Below are positions 18,780-27,524 of a stretch of DNA of 64,000 nt, one piece after another (the stretch's first letter is position 1; the number at the start of each line of letters is the position of its first letter). The DNA is from Rhodospirillum centenum SW. GTDB taxonomy: Bacteria; Pseudomonadota; Alphaproteobacteria; Azospirillales; Azospirillaceae. The stretch covers positions 826,501 through 890,500 of the forward strand of contig NC_011420.2 of NCBI RefSeq assembly GCF_000016185.1, given 5' to 3'. The position numbers and the translations under genes were made by a program. The notes under the pieces were generated by a model. The model saw only the letters and a program-made list of their open reading frames with translations, had not been told where the DNA came from and did not search any database.

Positions 18780-19391
18780 ATGATAGCGCGCTACGCTACT
18801 GCGCTGCTTGCCGCGATCCTCGTTACCCTCGCCCTGTTCTGGCTGATGCAGTACCTGATCATCGGCCAGACGGCGAAGTTGGACGAGTCGGCACGCGTCA
18901 AGCTCATCGACTTCGTCCGTCTGCAACGCGACACGCAGACGGAGACGAAGGATCGCAAACCACCTGACCGGCCGCCGCCGCCGGAAACGCCGCCCGAGCC
19001 GCCGAAGATGACGGCGGACCCGACGGCGGCGCCCAGCGGCAACGCCGTGAACATCGACCCTGGTGCGCTCAACACCGGTCTCGACATCGCCGGCCCGGGG
19101 GCGATGGCCGTCGCGGACGCGGAAGCCATTCCGCTCTTCCGCATGGCCCCGCAGTATCCCGAGCGTGCCGCCTCCCGCGGTATCGAGGGTTACGTCGTGA
19201 TGGAGTTCACCATCAACGAGACGGGCGGCGTGGATAACATCAAGGTCGTCGAGGCGAACCCGCCGGGCTATTTCGAGCGGGCCGCCGTGAAGGCCATGGA
19301 GAAGTGGAAGTACAAGCCGAAGATCGTCGACGGGAAGCCCGTGAAGCGCCACGGCGTCCAGAACAAGCTGACCTTCGAGCTGCAGAAGTAG
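18780..19391 (+). CDS. tonB: TonB-family protein (TonB2 type)
   Basis: About 203 residues from the ATG at 18780 (GAGGAGGG upstream; an earlier in-frame start would overlap exbD). One N-terminal membrane helix (~8-30, LLAAILVTLALFWLMQYLII), a Pro-rich periplasmic span (PPDRPPPPETPPEPP, ~60-76) and a TonB C-terminal domain. The domain contains APQYPERAASRGIEGYVVMEFTINETG and the closing AVKAMEKWKYKPKIVDGKPVKRHGVQNKLTFEL. The linker is short compared with E. coli TonB, as is normal for TonB2 proteins that work with a TtpC-like partner. It should contact the TonB boxes of outer-membrane receptors; one receptor gene lies 2.5 kb downstream. Confidence 0.92.
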   Translation: MIARYATALLAAILVTLALFWLMQYLIIGQTAKLDESARVKLIDFVRLQRDTQTETKDRKPPDRPPPPETPPEPPKMTADPTAAPSGNAVNIDPGALNTGLDIAGPGAMAVADAEAIPLFRMAPQYPERAASRGIEGYVVMEFTINETGGVDNIKVVEANPPGYFERAAVKAMEKWKYKPKIVDGKPVKRHGVQNKLTFELQK

Positions 19392-19404
19392 GGAGAGGGG
19401 AAGC

Positions 19405-20754
19405 ATGACGATGGATCACAGGCACGCTTCCTCCCGTCGCCGCCGCTGGCTGGCGGCTCTGCTGCTCGGCCTGCCGATGGCCGTTGCCGGTGTGTCCGGC
19501 ACGGCCTACGCGCAGCGCGCGGCCGGCGACGATCAGAAGGCGGAGCAGGAAGACGCCGCGAAGAAGGGCCAGGTCCTGACCGAGCGGACGTTCAAGCAGG
19601 TGACGGAGGCCCAGAAGGCCATCGAGGAAAAGCGCTACGCTCAGGCGCAGCAGATCCTCGACGGCCTGCTGAAGGGCGAGCTTCAGCCGTATGAGCGGGC
19701 GATCGTCCTCCAGACCATGGGCTACGTGTTCACGGAGCAGGACAACTACCGCCGTGCCGCGGAGATTTTCGAGCAGGCTCTTGCCCTCAAGATCCTGCCC
19801 GATGCCCAGCAGCACAGCCTGCTCTACAACCTCGCCCAGCTCTACATGGCGACGGACCAGTTCCAGAAGTCGCTCCAGAAGTTCAAGGAGTGGTTCGCCG
19901 TCGCGCAGAACCCCCAGGCTGAAGCATACGTGGCCTACGCCAACGTCTACGCCCAGCTTGAGGACATGCGCAGTGCCATTCCCCTCATGGAAAAGGCGAT
20001 CTCCATGTCGCCCAATCCGAAGAAGGAATGGTACGACTTCATCCTGGGGCTCTACTTCGAGACCAAGCAGTTCACCAAGGTGGCGGACACCCTGGAACTG
20101 CTGATCTCCAGGTATCCGAAGGAGAAGCGCTATTACATCCAGCTCGCCGGCATCTACTCCGAGATCAAGAAGGAGAAGGAGACGCTGGCCGTCATGGAGC
20201 TGGCCTACAAGGCCGGTCATCTGGACAAGAGCGAGGAGCTGGTGCAGCTCGCCCAGCTCTGGATGTATCACGACGTTCCCTACCGGGGCGCCCTGCTGCT
20301 CCAGGCGAACATGGAGAAGGGCCGGATCAAGGGGACGAAGGAGAACTGGGAGCTTCTCGCCAACGCCTGGATCGCGTCGCGGGAAATCCCGAAGTCCATC
20401 GACCCCCTGCGTCGTGCCGCCGAGCTGTCGAACGACGGCGAGGGCTTCATCCGTCTGGCCCAGGCCTACCTGGAACGGGAGGACTGGAAGAACGCGGTGG
20501 ACGCGCTGGAGAAGGGCATCGCCAAGGGCGGGCTGAAGAACCAGGGCAGCGCCTTCCTGCTGGAGGGCGTCGCCAGCTTCAACCTGAAGGACCTCGACAA
20601 GGCCGAGCGCGCCTTCAACCGGGCGGCGGAGTTCTCCAGCACGGCCCGGACGGCCCGGCAGTGGCTCACCCATGTGCAGAAGGCCCAGCTTGCCGAGCAG
20701 GAAAAGGCCGAGCAGGCGGCGGCGGTGACGCCGGCGTCCGCGCCACAGCAGTAA
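19405..20754 (+). CDS. Periplasmic TPR protein, last gene of the TonB operon
   Basis: 449 residues. A signal peptide (RWLAALLLGLPMAVAGVSGTAYAQ, cleavage ~33) is followed by helical repeats over most of the protein. TPR-like units are seen at ~80-115 (YERAIVLQTMGYVFTEQDNYRRAAEIFEQALAL), ~120-150, ~155-190, ~190-225 and again at ~330-430. A short charged Lys/Glu tail ends the protein. TPR proteins occupy the same final position in the Vibrio TonB2 cluster. A scaffold role for the ExbBD-TonB machine or a wall/receptor adaptor role is likely but not shown. AGGGGAAGC precedes the ATG, 13 bases after tonB. A strong terminator follows at 20800-20836. Confidence 0.85.
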   Translation: MTMDHRHASSRRRRWLAALLLGLPMAVAGVSGTAYAQRAAGDDQKAEQEDAAKKGQVLTERTFKQVTEAQKAIEEKRYAQAQQILDGLLKGELQPYERAIVLQTMGYVFTEQDNYRRAAEIFEQALALKILPDAQQHSLLYNLAQLYMATDQFQKSLQKFKEWFAVAQNPQAEAYVAYANVYAQLEDMRSAIPLMEKAISMSPNPKKEWYDFILGLYFETKQFTKVADTLELLISRYPKEKRYYIQLAGIYSEIKKEKETLAVMELAYKAGHLDKSEELVQLAQLWMYHDVPYRGALLLQANMEKGRIKGTKENWELLANAWIASREIPKSIDPLRRAAELSNDGEGFIRLAQAYLEREDWKNAVDALEKGIAKGGLKNQGSAFLLEGVASFNLKDLDKAERAFNRAAEFSSTARTARQWLTHVQKAQLAEQEKAEQAAAVTPASAPQQ

Positions 20755-21054
20755 GGTCGGGGGCACGGCGGTCCTCCGCCGCGCCAACGCACCCGTCATG
20801 TGCCGGTCCCGGTCTCCGGGGCCGGCACTTTCTTTTGGGGCGTCCCCAGAGGGTGCCCGTGCAGCGTCTCCCGCCCGGGACCGTGCAGGGCTGGGATCGC
20901 ATCTTCACAGGGCAGCGCCGCGCAACGATCCGTCAGAATCGGAACGCCGTCCTGAAAGATCATCGCCGCTGCCCTTGTTCCGCCGGGATCGGCTGTCTAA
21001 CCTCCACAGACAGGGTGCCATCCGGGACCCTGGTATCGGGAGCAGGGGATCATC
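20755..21054. other. Gap between the TonB operon and the amidotransferase gene
   Basis: 300 bases that hold the operon terminator (20800-20836) and then about 200 bases of GC-rich sequence leading to the amidotransferase start, presumably with its promoter. No small gene with a ribosome site was found. Confidence 0.6.
20800..20836 (+). terminator. Rho-independent terminator of the TonB operon
   Basis: A 13-base-pair stem (GTGCCGGTCCCGG against CCGGGGCCGGCAC, one G-U pair) with a three-base loop TCT, followed by TTTCTTTT. It starts 46 bases after the TPR gene stop. Confidence 0.85.
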
Positions 21055-21870
21055 ATGTGCCGATGGCTCGCCTACGGGGGCGACCCGATCGCCATGGACA
21101 CGTTGCTGTTCAGGCCGTGCAACTCCCTGATCCGGCAGAGCCTGTACGCCCAGCGGGCGCCGGCGCCCACGAACGGCGACGGATTCGGTCTGGGCTGGTA
21201 CGGCGCCATCGAGAAGCCGGGCCTCTACCGCGACACCATGCCGGCCTGGAACGACGCCAACCTGCGCTCCCTGGCCGAGCAGATCCGCTCGCCCCTGTTC
21301 TTCGCCCATGTCCGGGCCTCCACCGGCCCGGCGACGGCGCGGCTGAACTGCCATCCGTTCCGCTATGGTCGCTACCTGTTCATGCACAACGGCCAGATCG
21401 GCGGCTGGGCCGAGGTGCGGCAGGAGATCGAGCGCAGCATCCGCAAGGAGCTGTACCGCTACCGCGAGGGTTCGACCGACAGCGAGGCGTTCTTCTACCT
21501 GCTGCTGGGCAACGGGCTGGCCGAGGACCCGGAACGCGCCTTCGCCCGCACGGTCCGGCAGGTGACGGACATCATGCGGGCGGAGGGCGTGGCGGACCCG
21601 TTCCGGATGACCGCCGCCGTGACGGACGGGCGCCGCATCCATGCCGTGCGCTGGTCCAGCGACGGGCGCAGTCCGACGCTGTTCCACGGCAATGGCGGCC
21701 GCATCGACTGCAAGGGGTCGATGGTGGAGTTCGGTGACGGCGGCGGCTGTACGATCGTGCTGTCCGAACCGCTGGACGAGGATGCGGCGCACTGGGCCGA
21801 GGTGCCGGAAGGGAGCTTCCTCACCGCCGAGGCCGGCCGGGTCACGGTCACTCCCTTTCACCCGCGTTGA
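21055..21870 (+). CDS. Class II glutamine amidotransferase (YafJ/EgtC type)
   Basis: 271 residues. The protein starts MCRWLAYGG, so cleavage of Met exposes the Cys nucleophile typical of N-terminal nucleophile amidotransferases. Further family marks are NGDGFGLGWYG (~42-52), FFAHVRASTGPATARLNCHPFRYGRYLFMHNGQIGG (~83-118) and STDSEAFFYLLL. It should release ammonia from glutamine; the acceptor is unknown. EgtC, the ergothioneine hydrolase in mycobacteria, belongs to the same family, but no other egt gene is nearby. Ribosome site AGGGG precedes the ATG. It is followed by a convergent TonB receptor gene, 21 bases away. Confidence 0.88.
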   Translation: MCRWLAYGGDPIAMDTLLFRPCNSLIRQSLYAQRAPAPTNGDGFGLGWYGAIEKPGLYRDTMPAWNDANLRSLAEQIRSPLFFAHVRASTGPATARLNCHPFRYGRYLFMHNGQIGGWAEVRQEIERSIRKELYRYREGSTDSEAFFYLLLGNGLAEDPERAFARTVRQVTDIMRAEGVADPFRMTAAVTDGRRIHAVRWSSDGRSPTLFHGNGGRIDCKGSMVEFGDGGGCTIVLSEPLDEDAAHWAEVPEGSFLTAEAGRVTVTPFHPR

Positions 21871-21891
21871 CCGCCCCCGGGCCGCCGGGAT

Positions 21892-24048
21892 TCAGAACCG
21901 CACCTTGCCACTGAGGAAGATCTCCCGCGGCGGCTGCGGATAGGCGGCATAGGGTCCGTCATTGTCCGCCACCACCAGGTTGACCTCCCGGTCGAACAGG
22001 TTGCGCACGGTCAGCGTCAGGTCCAGTGCCGGCAGCGGCGTCCAGGTCAGGGCCGCGTTCCACAGGGCATGGCCGCCGGAGCGCACGCTGTTGGCGCCGT
22101 CATACGGATAGTCGCCGGACAGGTCCAGCCAGGCCCGCGCCTCCAGGCCCAGGCCTGCGATTGCCTGGGTCAGCGCCACCCGGCCGGCATGGCGCGGCAC
22201 CCCGGCCACGTCCTTGCCGCTGAAGTCGAAGGGCCGGCCGGTGTCCGGCTCCAGATAGCGGTTCTCCGTCCACACCGCGTCCGTCAGGCCGTAGGCGAGG
22301 TCCAGACCCAGCCCCGGCACCGCATCGGAGAGATCGGCCTGCGCCTCGACCTCCAGCCCGCGGCTGCGCTGCCGGCCGGTGTTGACGGTGCGCGCCGTGC
22401 CGTTCACGGGCAGAAGCTGCAGCAGGTCCCGGCGCTTCAGCCGGTAGGCGGTCACGGTCGCCACCAGTCGCCCGTCCAGCAGGGCGCCCTTGATCCCGGC
22501 CTCGATGTTGTCCGCCAGTTCCGGCGCCAGGGCGGTGTCGCGCCCGCGGAAGGACCAGACCGGCCCGAAGCCGGGGGAGAAGCCGGCGCCGTAGGCGGCA
22601 TAGACGCTGAGATCGGCGCCGACGGCCCAGGTGACGGACGCCTTGGGGCTGACCCGCTGGTCGGCGTCGCGCACCGTCTCCACCGGATCGGGGCCGTAGC
22701 CGCTGCCGCTGGGGCCGTACTGTACCCGGCGGGAGAAACGGTCGAAACGGCCGCCGCCGGCCAGGGTCACGGGACCCAGCGTCCATTCGCCCTGGAGATA
22801 GGCGCCGTAGGCGCGGCTGCGCGCGTCGGCGTTCAGCAGGATATCGCTGCGCCAGTCCTCCGGATCGACAGGCCGGCCGGTCAGGATCAGGCGGCGCTGG
22901 GCGTAGAACAGGTCGGCGAAGTCGAAGCTGCCGCTCCAGGTCTCCACCGGCCGGCTGTCCACCTGTTCGGCGCTTGCCCCGCCCAACAGCCGCAGCGGCC
23001 CGTGCTGCCAGTCGAAGGACTGTTCCGCGAAAGCTGTGCGGGTCGTGTTGTCCACCCGGAAGCCGGTGAAGGTCACGGCCGTGTCGCCGGGCTCGAAGCG
23101 GTTGAAGAAGCCCTGCAACGCGCTGGTCAGGCTGCGGCGCGCGTGCAGCCGGGTGGTCAGGGACAGGCCGGGCGCCGCCTCCGCCTCCAGGATCGCGGTG
23201 CCGGTCAGCATGCGCTTGTAGAAACCGGCGTCGTCCTCGTTCCAGTTGCCCTTCCGCCCGCCGGGCAGCGGCACCAGGGCGCCGTCCGCCGTCACCGGCA
23301 GTTCGCCGGCCAGCCGCTGCGCCTGATCCACCCAGGTGGCGGTCAGCGACAGCCGGCCCCACTCGGCCAGATCCAGCCGGTGCTTGGCGAACAGGCTGTC
23401 CTGACGGCGGTCGGTGCGGTCGCGCCAGCCGTCGCCGCGCTGCACCTCCCCGGTCAGCAGCAGCGCACCCCGGTCCAGGGTGGGCGTCTGCACCAGCGCC
23501 CCGACCTGCCGCCAGCCATGGCTGCCGAACCCGGCCTCGGTCTCGGCCAGCCGCTCCGTGCCGACCTCGCGGGTGATGTAGTTCAGCGTGCCCGCGATGG
23601 CGCCACGGCCGTACAGCGCCGACATCGGGCCGCGGACCAGATCGACGCGGCCGACGGCGGCGAAGGGAAGCTGCTCCAGGTCGCCCTCGTCATCGCCGGT
23701 GACGAAGGGCACGCCGTCCATCATCACGACCAGCGTGTCGTTGTGGACGCGGTTCGGCACGCCGCGGATCACGAGGTCGGTATAGGTGCCCTGGTCGTTC
23801 GTGCGCAGCACGACGCCCGGCAGTCCACGCAGTTCCTCCCCGATGAAACGGGTCTGCTGCCTCTCGAACGCGGCGCGGTCGAGGGTGGAGACGCTGGCCG
23901 GCACGTCCCGCAGCGCCGCCGGTCGCCGGGTCGCGGTGACGACGATCTCGTCCAGCGGCGACGGCTCGGCCGGCGCGGGACGGGGCGGGAAGAGCAGGGC
24001 AAGGGCGGCGAGGGCCGCGCCTGTGTGGCGGCGGGAACGGTTCTTCAT
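21892..24048 (-). CDS. TonB-dependent outer-membrane receptor
   Basis: 718 residues. The signal peptide (HTGAALAALALLFPPRPAPAEP, cleavage ~27) is followed by a TonB-box-like LDEIVVTATRR (31-41). The plug domain runs from ~45 to 155 (RDVPASVSTLDRAAFER, GVVLRTNDQGTYTDLVIRGVPNR, RVDLVRGPMSALYGRGAIAGTLNYIT). The 22-strand barrel makes up the rest and ends in phenylalanine (FLSGKVRF). The substrate may be a ferric siderophore, haem or another scarce ligand; nothing adjacent fixes it. No esterase, ABC permease or anti-sigma gene lies alongside. It is the nearest potential client of the TonB operon that ends 1.1 kb away. The start at 24048 has the sequence GTGCC ahead of the ATG, a weak site. Confidence 0.93.
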   Translation of the reverse strand: MKNRSRRHTGAALAALALLFPPRPAPAEPSPLDEIVVTATRRPAALRDVPASVSTLDRAAFERQQTRFIGEELRGLPGVVLRTNDQGTYTDLVIRGVPNRVHNDTLVVMMDGVPFVTGDDEGDLEQLPFAAVGRVDLVRGPMSALYGRGAIAGTLNYITREVGTERLAETEAGFGSHGWRQVGALVQTPTLDRGALLLTGEVQRGDGWRDRTDRRQDSLFAKHRLDLAEWGRLSLTATWVDQAQRLAGELPVTADGALVPLPGGRKGNWNEDDAGFYKRMLTGTAILEAEAAPGLSLTTRLHARRSLTSALQGFFNRFEPGDTAVTFTGFRVDNTTRTAFAEQSFDWQHGPLRLLGGASAEQVDSRPVETWSGSFDFADLFYAQRRLILTGRPVDPEDWRSDILLNADARSRAYGAYLQGEWTLGPVTLAGGGRFDRFSRRVQYGPSGSGYGPDPVETVRDADQRVSPKASVTWAVGADLSVYAAYGAGFSPGFGPVWSFRGRDTALAPELADNIEAGIKGALLDGRLVATVTAYRLKRRDLLQLLPVNGTARTVNTGRQRSRGLEVEAQADLSDAVPGLGLDLAYGLTDAVWTENRYLEPDTGRPFDFSGKDVAGVPRHAGRVALTQAIAGLGLEARAWLDLSGDYPYDGANSVRSGGHALWNAALTWTPLPALDLTLTVRNLFDREVNLVVADNDGPYAAYPQPPREIFLSGKVRF

Positions 24049-24122
24049 GGCATCGGCACGGTCGCGGGATGCGCGGGTTTACGCCATCCGGGCCGCGAAT
24101 CAAGGGGCAGGAAGGTCAGGTC

Positions 24123-24458
24123 TCAGAACGTGTGACCCTCGAAGGGATGCTCGCCCGTGCGGCTCTCCACCTCGACCACCCAGAGGTCCGGGTCGCGCCT
24201 GATCTGGCGGGCGACGTACTCGTCCGCCTCGTGCTCGTCCACCTCGGCACCGTTCAGCCCGGCCAGCCAGCCCAGCCGGCCGTCCAGGTCGCGGCTCTGG
24301 CTGAACACCTTGGCGCGCCGGCCCGGCAGGGCGAGCTTCAGCACGACCATCCCGCTTTCGGGTTCGCCCTTGCGGACCACGTAGGCCGGGATGCCCTCTG
24401 CACTGCACCGCCAGAGATGGGCCTGGACCCAGAGGGCGGTGTTCAGGCGTTCGCTCAC
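24123..24458 (-). CDS. DUF1491 family protein
   Basis: 111 residues starting at the GTG at 24458 (GGGAG eight bases upstream). The sequence (SERLNTALWVQAHLWRC, GIPAYVVRKGEPESGMVVLKLAL, DLWVVEVESRTGEHPFEG) matches the small alphaproteobacterial DUF1491 family, which is found in Rhodospirillales and relatives. Longer in-frame starts run back through surE, so the GTG is preferred. It lies on the minus strand, divergent from surE, with an 82-base shared promoter gap. The function is unknown. Confidence 0.82.
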   Translation of the reverse strand: MSERLNTALWVQAHLWRCSAEGIPAYVVRKGEPESGMVVLKLALPGRRAKVFSQSRDLDGRLGWLAGLNGAEVDEHEADEYVARQIRRDPDLWVVEVESRTGEHPFEGHTF

Positions 24459-24540
24459 GGATGCGCTCCCAAGCCTCGACTCCCGGTGCCGGATCGGCTT
24501 TCCTGGCACCCGTCCGCAGACAGCACGAGAGGCACCGTTG

Positions 24541-25320
24541 ATGCAAGCCCGCTCCGCCCGCCGCTTCGCCCGCGTTCTCCTGACCAACGATGACGGCATC
24601 GATGCGCCGGGCATGGCGGCCCTGGCCCGTGTCGCCCAGGAGCTGGCGGAGGAGGTCTGGATCGTGGCGCCGGAGCACGACCAGAGCGGCATGTCCCGTG
24701 CCATCAGCCTGCACGACCCGCTGCGCCTGCTGGGGAAGGGGGAGCGCCGCTACGCCGTGACCGGAACGCCGGGCGACAGCGTGATCGTCGGCCTGCGCGA
24801 GGTGCTGGCGGCGACCCCGCCCGACATCGTGATCTCCGGCATCAACCGGGGCGCCAATCTGGGCCAGGAGGTCGCCTATTCCGGCACGGTCAGCGCGGCC
24901 CTGACCGCGAAGCTGCTGGGCGTGCCCGGCATCGCCTTCAGTCAGGCCTTCCGCGACCGCGAGCAGGTCCGCTGGCACACGGCCATGGCGATGATCCCGC
25001 GGGTCTTCGAGGTTCTGGACGGGCTCGGCGGGCTGCCGGAGGCGGTGCTGAACGTGAACTTCCCCGATGTCGAGCCGGAGGAGGTGACGGGATTCGCGTT
25101 CACCCGTCAGGCCCAGGGAAACATCGTCGCCATCGACACCGAGCGGCGGACGGACACCCGCGGCATCGACTACCGCTGGCTTTCCTTCCGCCGTGCCGCC
25201 AGCGAGCAGCCGGAGGACAGCGACATCGCCGCGCTGCGCCGCTGTGCCGTGTCGCTGACCCCGCTCGGCTTCGACTTCACAGACACCGCGGCACTGGAGG
25301 CACTGCGCGCCCGCGCCTGA
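24541..25320 (+). CDS. surE: 5'/3'-nucleotidase SurE
   Basis: 259 residues. The metal-binding start RVLLTNDDGIDAPGMAAL (12-29) carries the conserved Asp pair. Further family marks are VWIVAPEHDQSGMSRAISLHDPLRL (~40-64), VTGTPGDSVIVGL and SGINRGANLGQEVAYSGTVSAALTAKLLGVP, and the length is typical. SurE removes phosphate from nucleoside monophosphates and short polyphosphate and supports stationary-phase survival. In many proteobacteria it lies near pcm and nlpD, which are absent here. Ribosome site GAGAGG before the ATG; a longer in-frame start reads through the divergent gene and is rejected. Confidence 0.94.
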   Translation: MQARSARRFARVLLTNDDGIDAPGMAALARVAQELAEEVWIVAPEHDQSGMSRAISLHDPLRLLGKGERRYAVTGTPGDSVIVGLREVLAATPPDIVISGINRGANLGQEVAYSGTVSAALTAKLLGVPGIAFSQAFRDREQVRWHTAMAMIPRVFEVLDGLGGLPEAVLNVNFPDVEPEEVTGFAFTRQAQGNIVAIDTERRTDTRGIDYRWLSFRRAASEQPEDSDIAALRRCAVSLTPLGFDFTDTAALEALRARA

Positions 25321-25392
25321 GGGGGGGAGGGCGGGGGTGCAGCCCGCCCCCTCCGCCCGCCGCTCCCTTCCCCGCCGCCCCCTTCCCCGTCG

Positions 25393-26052
25393 TCAGTCGG
25401 CGGCCACGCCGGTCGGCAGCGGGCAGCTCACGCCCGTGCCGCCCAGGCCGCAATAGCCCCATGGCTTCTTGTGCAGGTACTGCTGGTGATAGTCCTCGGC
25501 ATAGTAGAAGGCCGGGGCCTCGCGGATTTCCGTCGTCACCGCGCCGTATCCCTGCGCCTTCAGCCGGCTGGCGTAGCTGTCGCGGGACGCCTCCGCCAGC
25601 CGGAGCTGTTCCGGCGTCGTGGCGTAGATGGCGGAGCGGTACTGCGTGCCCACATCGTTGCCCTGGCGCATCCCCTGCGTCGGGTCGTGGTTCTCCCAGA
25701 ACACCTTCAGCAGTTCGGCGTAGCTGACCGTCGCGGGATCGTAGACCACCAGCACCACCTCGGCATGGCCGGTGCGGCCGGTGCAGACCTCCTCATAGGT
25801 CGGGTTCGGCGTGGGGCCGCCGGCATAGCCCGCGGCCGTGCTGTAGACGCCCGGGACCTGCCAGAACTTCCGTTCCACGCCCCAGAAACAGCCCATGCCG
25901 AACACGGCCGTCTCCAGGCCGGCGGGGAAGGGCGGCTTCAGCGGGTGGCCGTTGACGGCGTGGATGTTGCCCACCGGCAGGGGCTCCGCCCGTCCGGGCA
26001 GCGCGTCGGCGGCGGTCGGCAGGTTCTGCCTGGGGGACCTGAACAGGCCCAT
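25393..26052 (-). CDS. msrA: Peptide methionine sulfoxide reductase MsrA
   Basis: 219 residues from the ATG at 26052. The ATG nine bases further upstream lies directly against GGAGG, which is too close for initiation, so the second ATG ([10 protein letters not shown]) is chosen. The catalytic motif GCFWGVE has Cys55, and a Cys-rich tail ([17 protein letters not shown]) supplies the resolving cysteines. MsrA reduces the S-epimer of methionine sulfoxide in proteins with thioredoxin. The conserved ATFGMGCFW-type strand, [21 protein letters not shown] and [26 protein letters not shown] are all present. It is transcribed away from the DUF6745-like gene, which lies 90 bases upstream on the same strand. 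Confidence 0.95.
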   Translation of the reverse strand: MGLFRSPRQNLPTAADALPGRAEPLPVGNIHAVNGHPLKPPFPAGLETAVFGMGCFWGVERKFWQVPGVYSTAAGYAGGPTPNPTYEEVCTGRTGHAEVVLVVYDPATVSYAELLKVFWENHDPTQGMRQGNDVGTQYRSAIYATTPEQLRLAEASRDSYASRLKAQGYGAVTTEIREAPAFYYAEDYHQQYLHKKPWGYCGLGGTGVSCPLPTGVAAD

Positions 26053-26141
26053 GATGCTCATCCTCCATAGCGACAGGACCCCGTGGAGTCCGGCCCCAGC
26101 GATATGGGGGATGGCCGCTCCGGCTCAAGCGCAAAGCCGTC

Positions 26142-27503
26142 TCACGTCTCCACCGACGGCGCATAGAAGGCCGGCGCCAGCCCGAAGGTCCAGGCCACGC
26201 CCTCCCGCGGGTAGCGGGTGTGCGGCGGTACGCGCAGCCAGTAGACCTTGTGACTGCCGTCCGGTTCGGGCGTGCTGTTGATGACCCGGACCATGGTCAG
26301 GGGCTCGCCGTCGAACTGCTCCGCCCGCCACAGCTCTCCGTAGGAGTCGCGGCAGACCATGTGTCCGGCCTGCTCCATCACGCGCTCCGGCCCGTACTGC
26401 GCCAGCAGCGCCCGCCGCACACCCGGGTCCGGCTCGTCCCGGATCTGGGCCAGCGAGAGTGTCTCCGGGGCGAAAAGGATGGCCGTATCACTGGCGAAGC
26501 GCCCTTCAACAGCGAACAGACCGCAGCCGTCGCGCCAGACGACGGCCGGACCGTCCATCCGGTGAAAGCGCCCGCGCTCGTCCAGATGCACCTCGACCGG
26601 CGGTTCCAGCGCCACGGCAAGGTGTTCGAACGCCCAGACGCAGTCCACATGGCGGACCAGGGTGGAGAAGGCAGTCAGGCGGTCGCGGGGCCTGCCCGCT
26701 CCGCCCGCCTCTTCCTGTCCGGCCACATGGTTCCGCAGCAGCCGGTCCAGCGCATGATAGATGACCGGAGCAGCGAAGCTGGGCGGTGCCGCCATCGCCA
26801 TCAGCCGCACATGGTCGGGCAGCCGTTCCCCCGCCTCGCCCAGGGGAAACCAGGAGCGCGGCCGGGCGCCCCCCTCGCTCAGTGCGTGCTGGAAGGCGCG
26901 GCCCAGTTTCGGGCGGACCGTCCGGCCGCTGCGGGTCGATACCGTTACCGACGGCCGCGGCGGTCGCATCGCCAGGGCGACGACCCCAGGCAGGGCGATG
27001 AAGCCCGCCAGGAACCAGGACAGCGGCACGCCATCGCCCTGGTTGTAGAAGGCCAGCGCCGCCAGGGCCACCACCAGGGCGACGACGGGCAGCGCACGCA
27101 TCTTCCAGTCGGCGGCGGCGCGCGGGCCGGGCGTGCCCAGCAGCAGGATGGTATGGGCCCAGAGCGCACTGATGCTGAGCACCAGCACGACGGCCGGCAC
27201 GCCCGACAGCAGAGCTTCCCTCTCCGCCGGCAGGGAGGGCAGTGTCGAGAGGGTGAGCGGCAGCAGCAGCGCCGCCGCCACCAGTCCCCAGGGCCACCAC
27301 CGGCGCCACCCGATCCGGGCCAGGATCGCCTGGGCATCCCGCGGACCCTGGGCCCACACGATGCGCTCAGGCGGTCGCAGACCGGAAACGCAGTAGGCGT
27401 CGGCGATGGCCCTCTCTGCCGCATCGCGGTCAAGGGGGACCTGCCAGGTGAAGCGTCGCTTCCAGTCCGCGAGGGCTTCCTGGCGGTTCTGCGCGTCGGA
27501 CAT
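26142..27503 (-). CDS. Membrane protein with a DUF6745-like C-terminal domain
   Basis: 453 residues. Residues 1-70 are soluble and charged. About 71-180 hold four hydrophobic helices (WGLVAAALLLPLTLS, AVVLVLSISALWAHTILLLG, MRALPVVALVVALAALAFY, WFLAGFIALPGVVALAM). The C-terminal ~230 residues are cytosolic and read like DUF6745: RGRFHRMDGPAVVWRDG, then VMEQAGHMVCRDSYGELWRAEQFDGEPLTMVRVINSTPEPDGSHKVYWLRVPP, with an A-W-T-F close. That domain is known only as a conserved unit, often in proteins of uncertain function. It is followed 21 bases later, on the same strand, by a small gene with a comparable conserved set-up. I cannot give it a function; the domain assignment is from recall of the motif pattern. 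Confidence 0.55.
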   Translation of the reverse strand: MSDAQNRQEALADWKRRFTWQVPLDRDAAERAIADAYCVSGLRPPERIVWAQGPRDAQAILARIGWRRWWPWGLVAAALLLPLTLSTLPSLPAEREALLSGVPAVVLVLSISALWAHTILLLGTPGPRAAADWKMRALPVVALVVALAALAFYNQGDGVPLSWFLAGFIALPGVVALAMRPPRPSVTVSTRSGRTVRPKLGRAFQHALSEGGARPRSWFPLGEAGERLPDHVRLMAMAAPPSFAAPVIYHALDRLLRNHVAGQEEAGGAGRPRDRLTAFSTLVRHVDCVWAFEHLAVALEPPVEVHLDERGRFHRMDGPAVVWRDGCGLFAVEGRFASDTAILFAPETLSLAQIRDEPDPGVRRALLAQYGPERVMEQAGHMVCRDSYGELWRAEQFDGEPLTMVRVINSTPEPDGSHKVYWLRVPPHTRYPREGVAWTFGLAPAFYAPSVET

Positions 27504-27524
27504 CGTGCCGGCCGCTGCGCCGGG

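Noticed and set aside
24391-24540. Longer SurE start (50 more residues)
   Set aside because: The added stretch would overlap the divergent DUF1491 gene and has no family support; a ribosome site lies at the shorter start.
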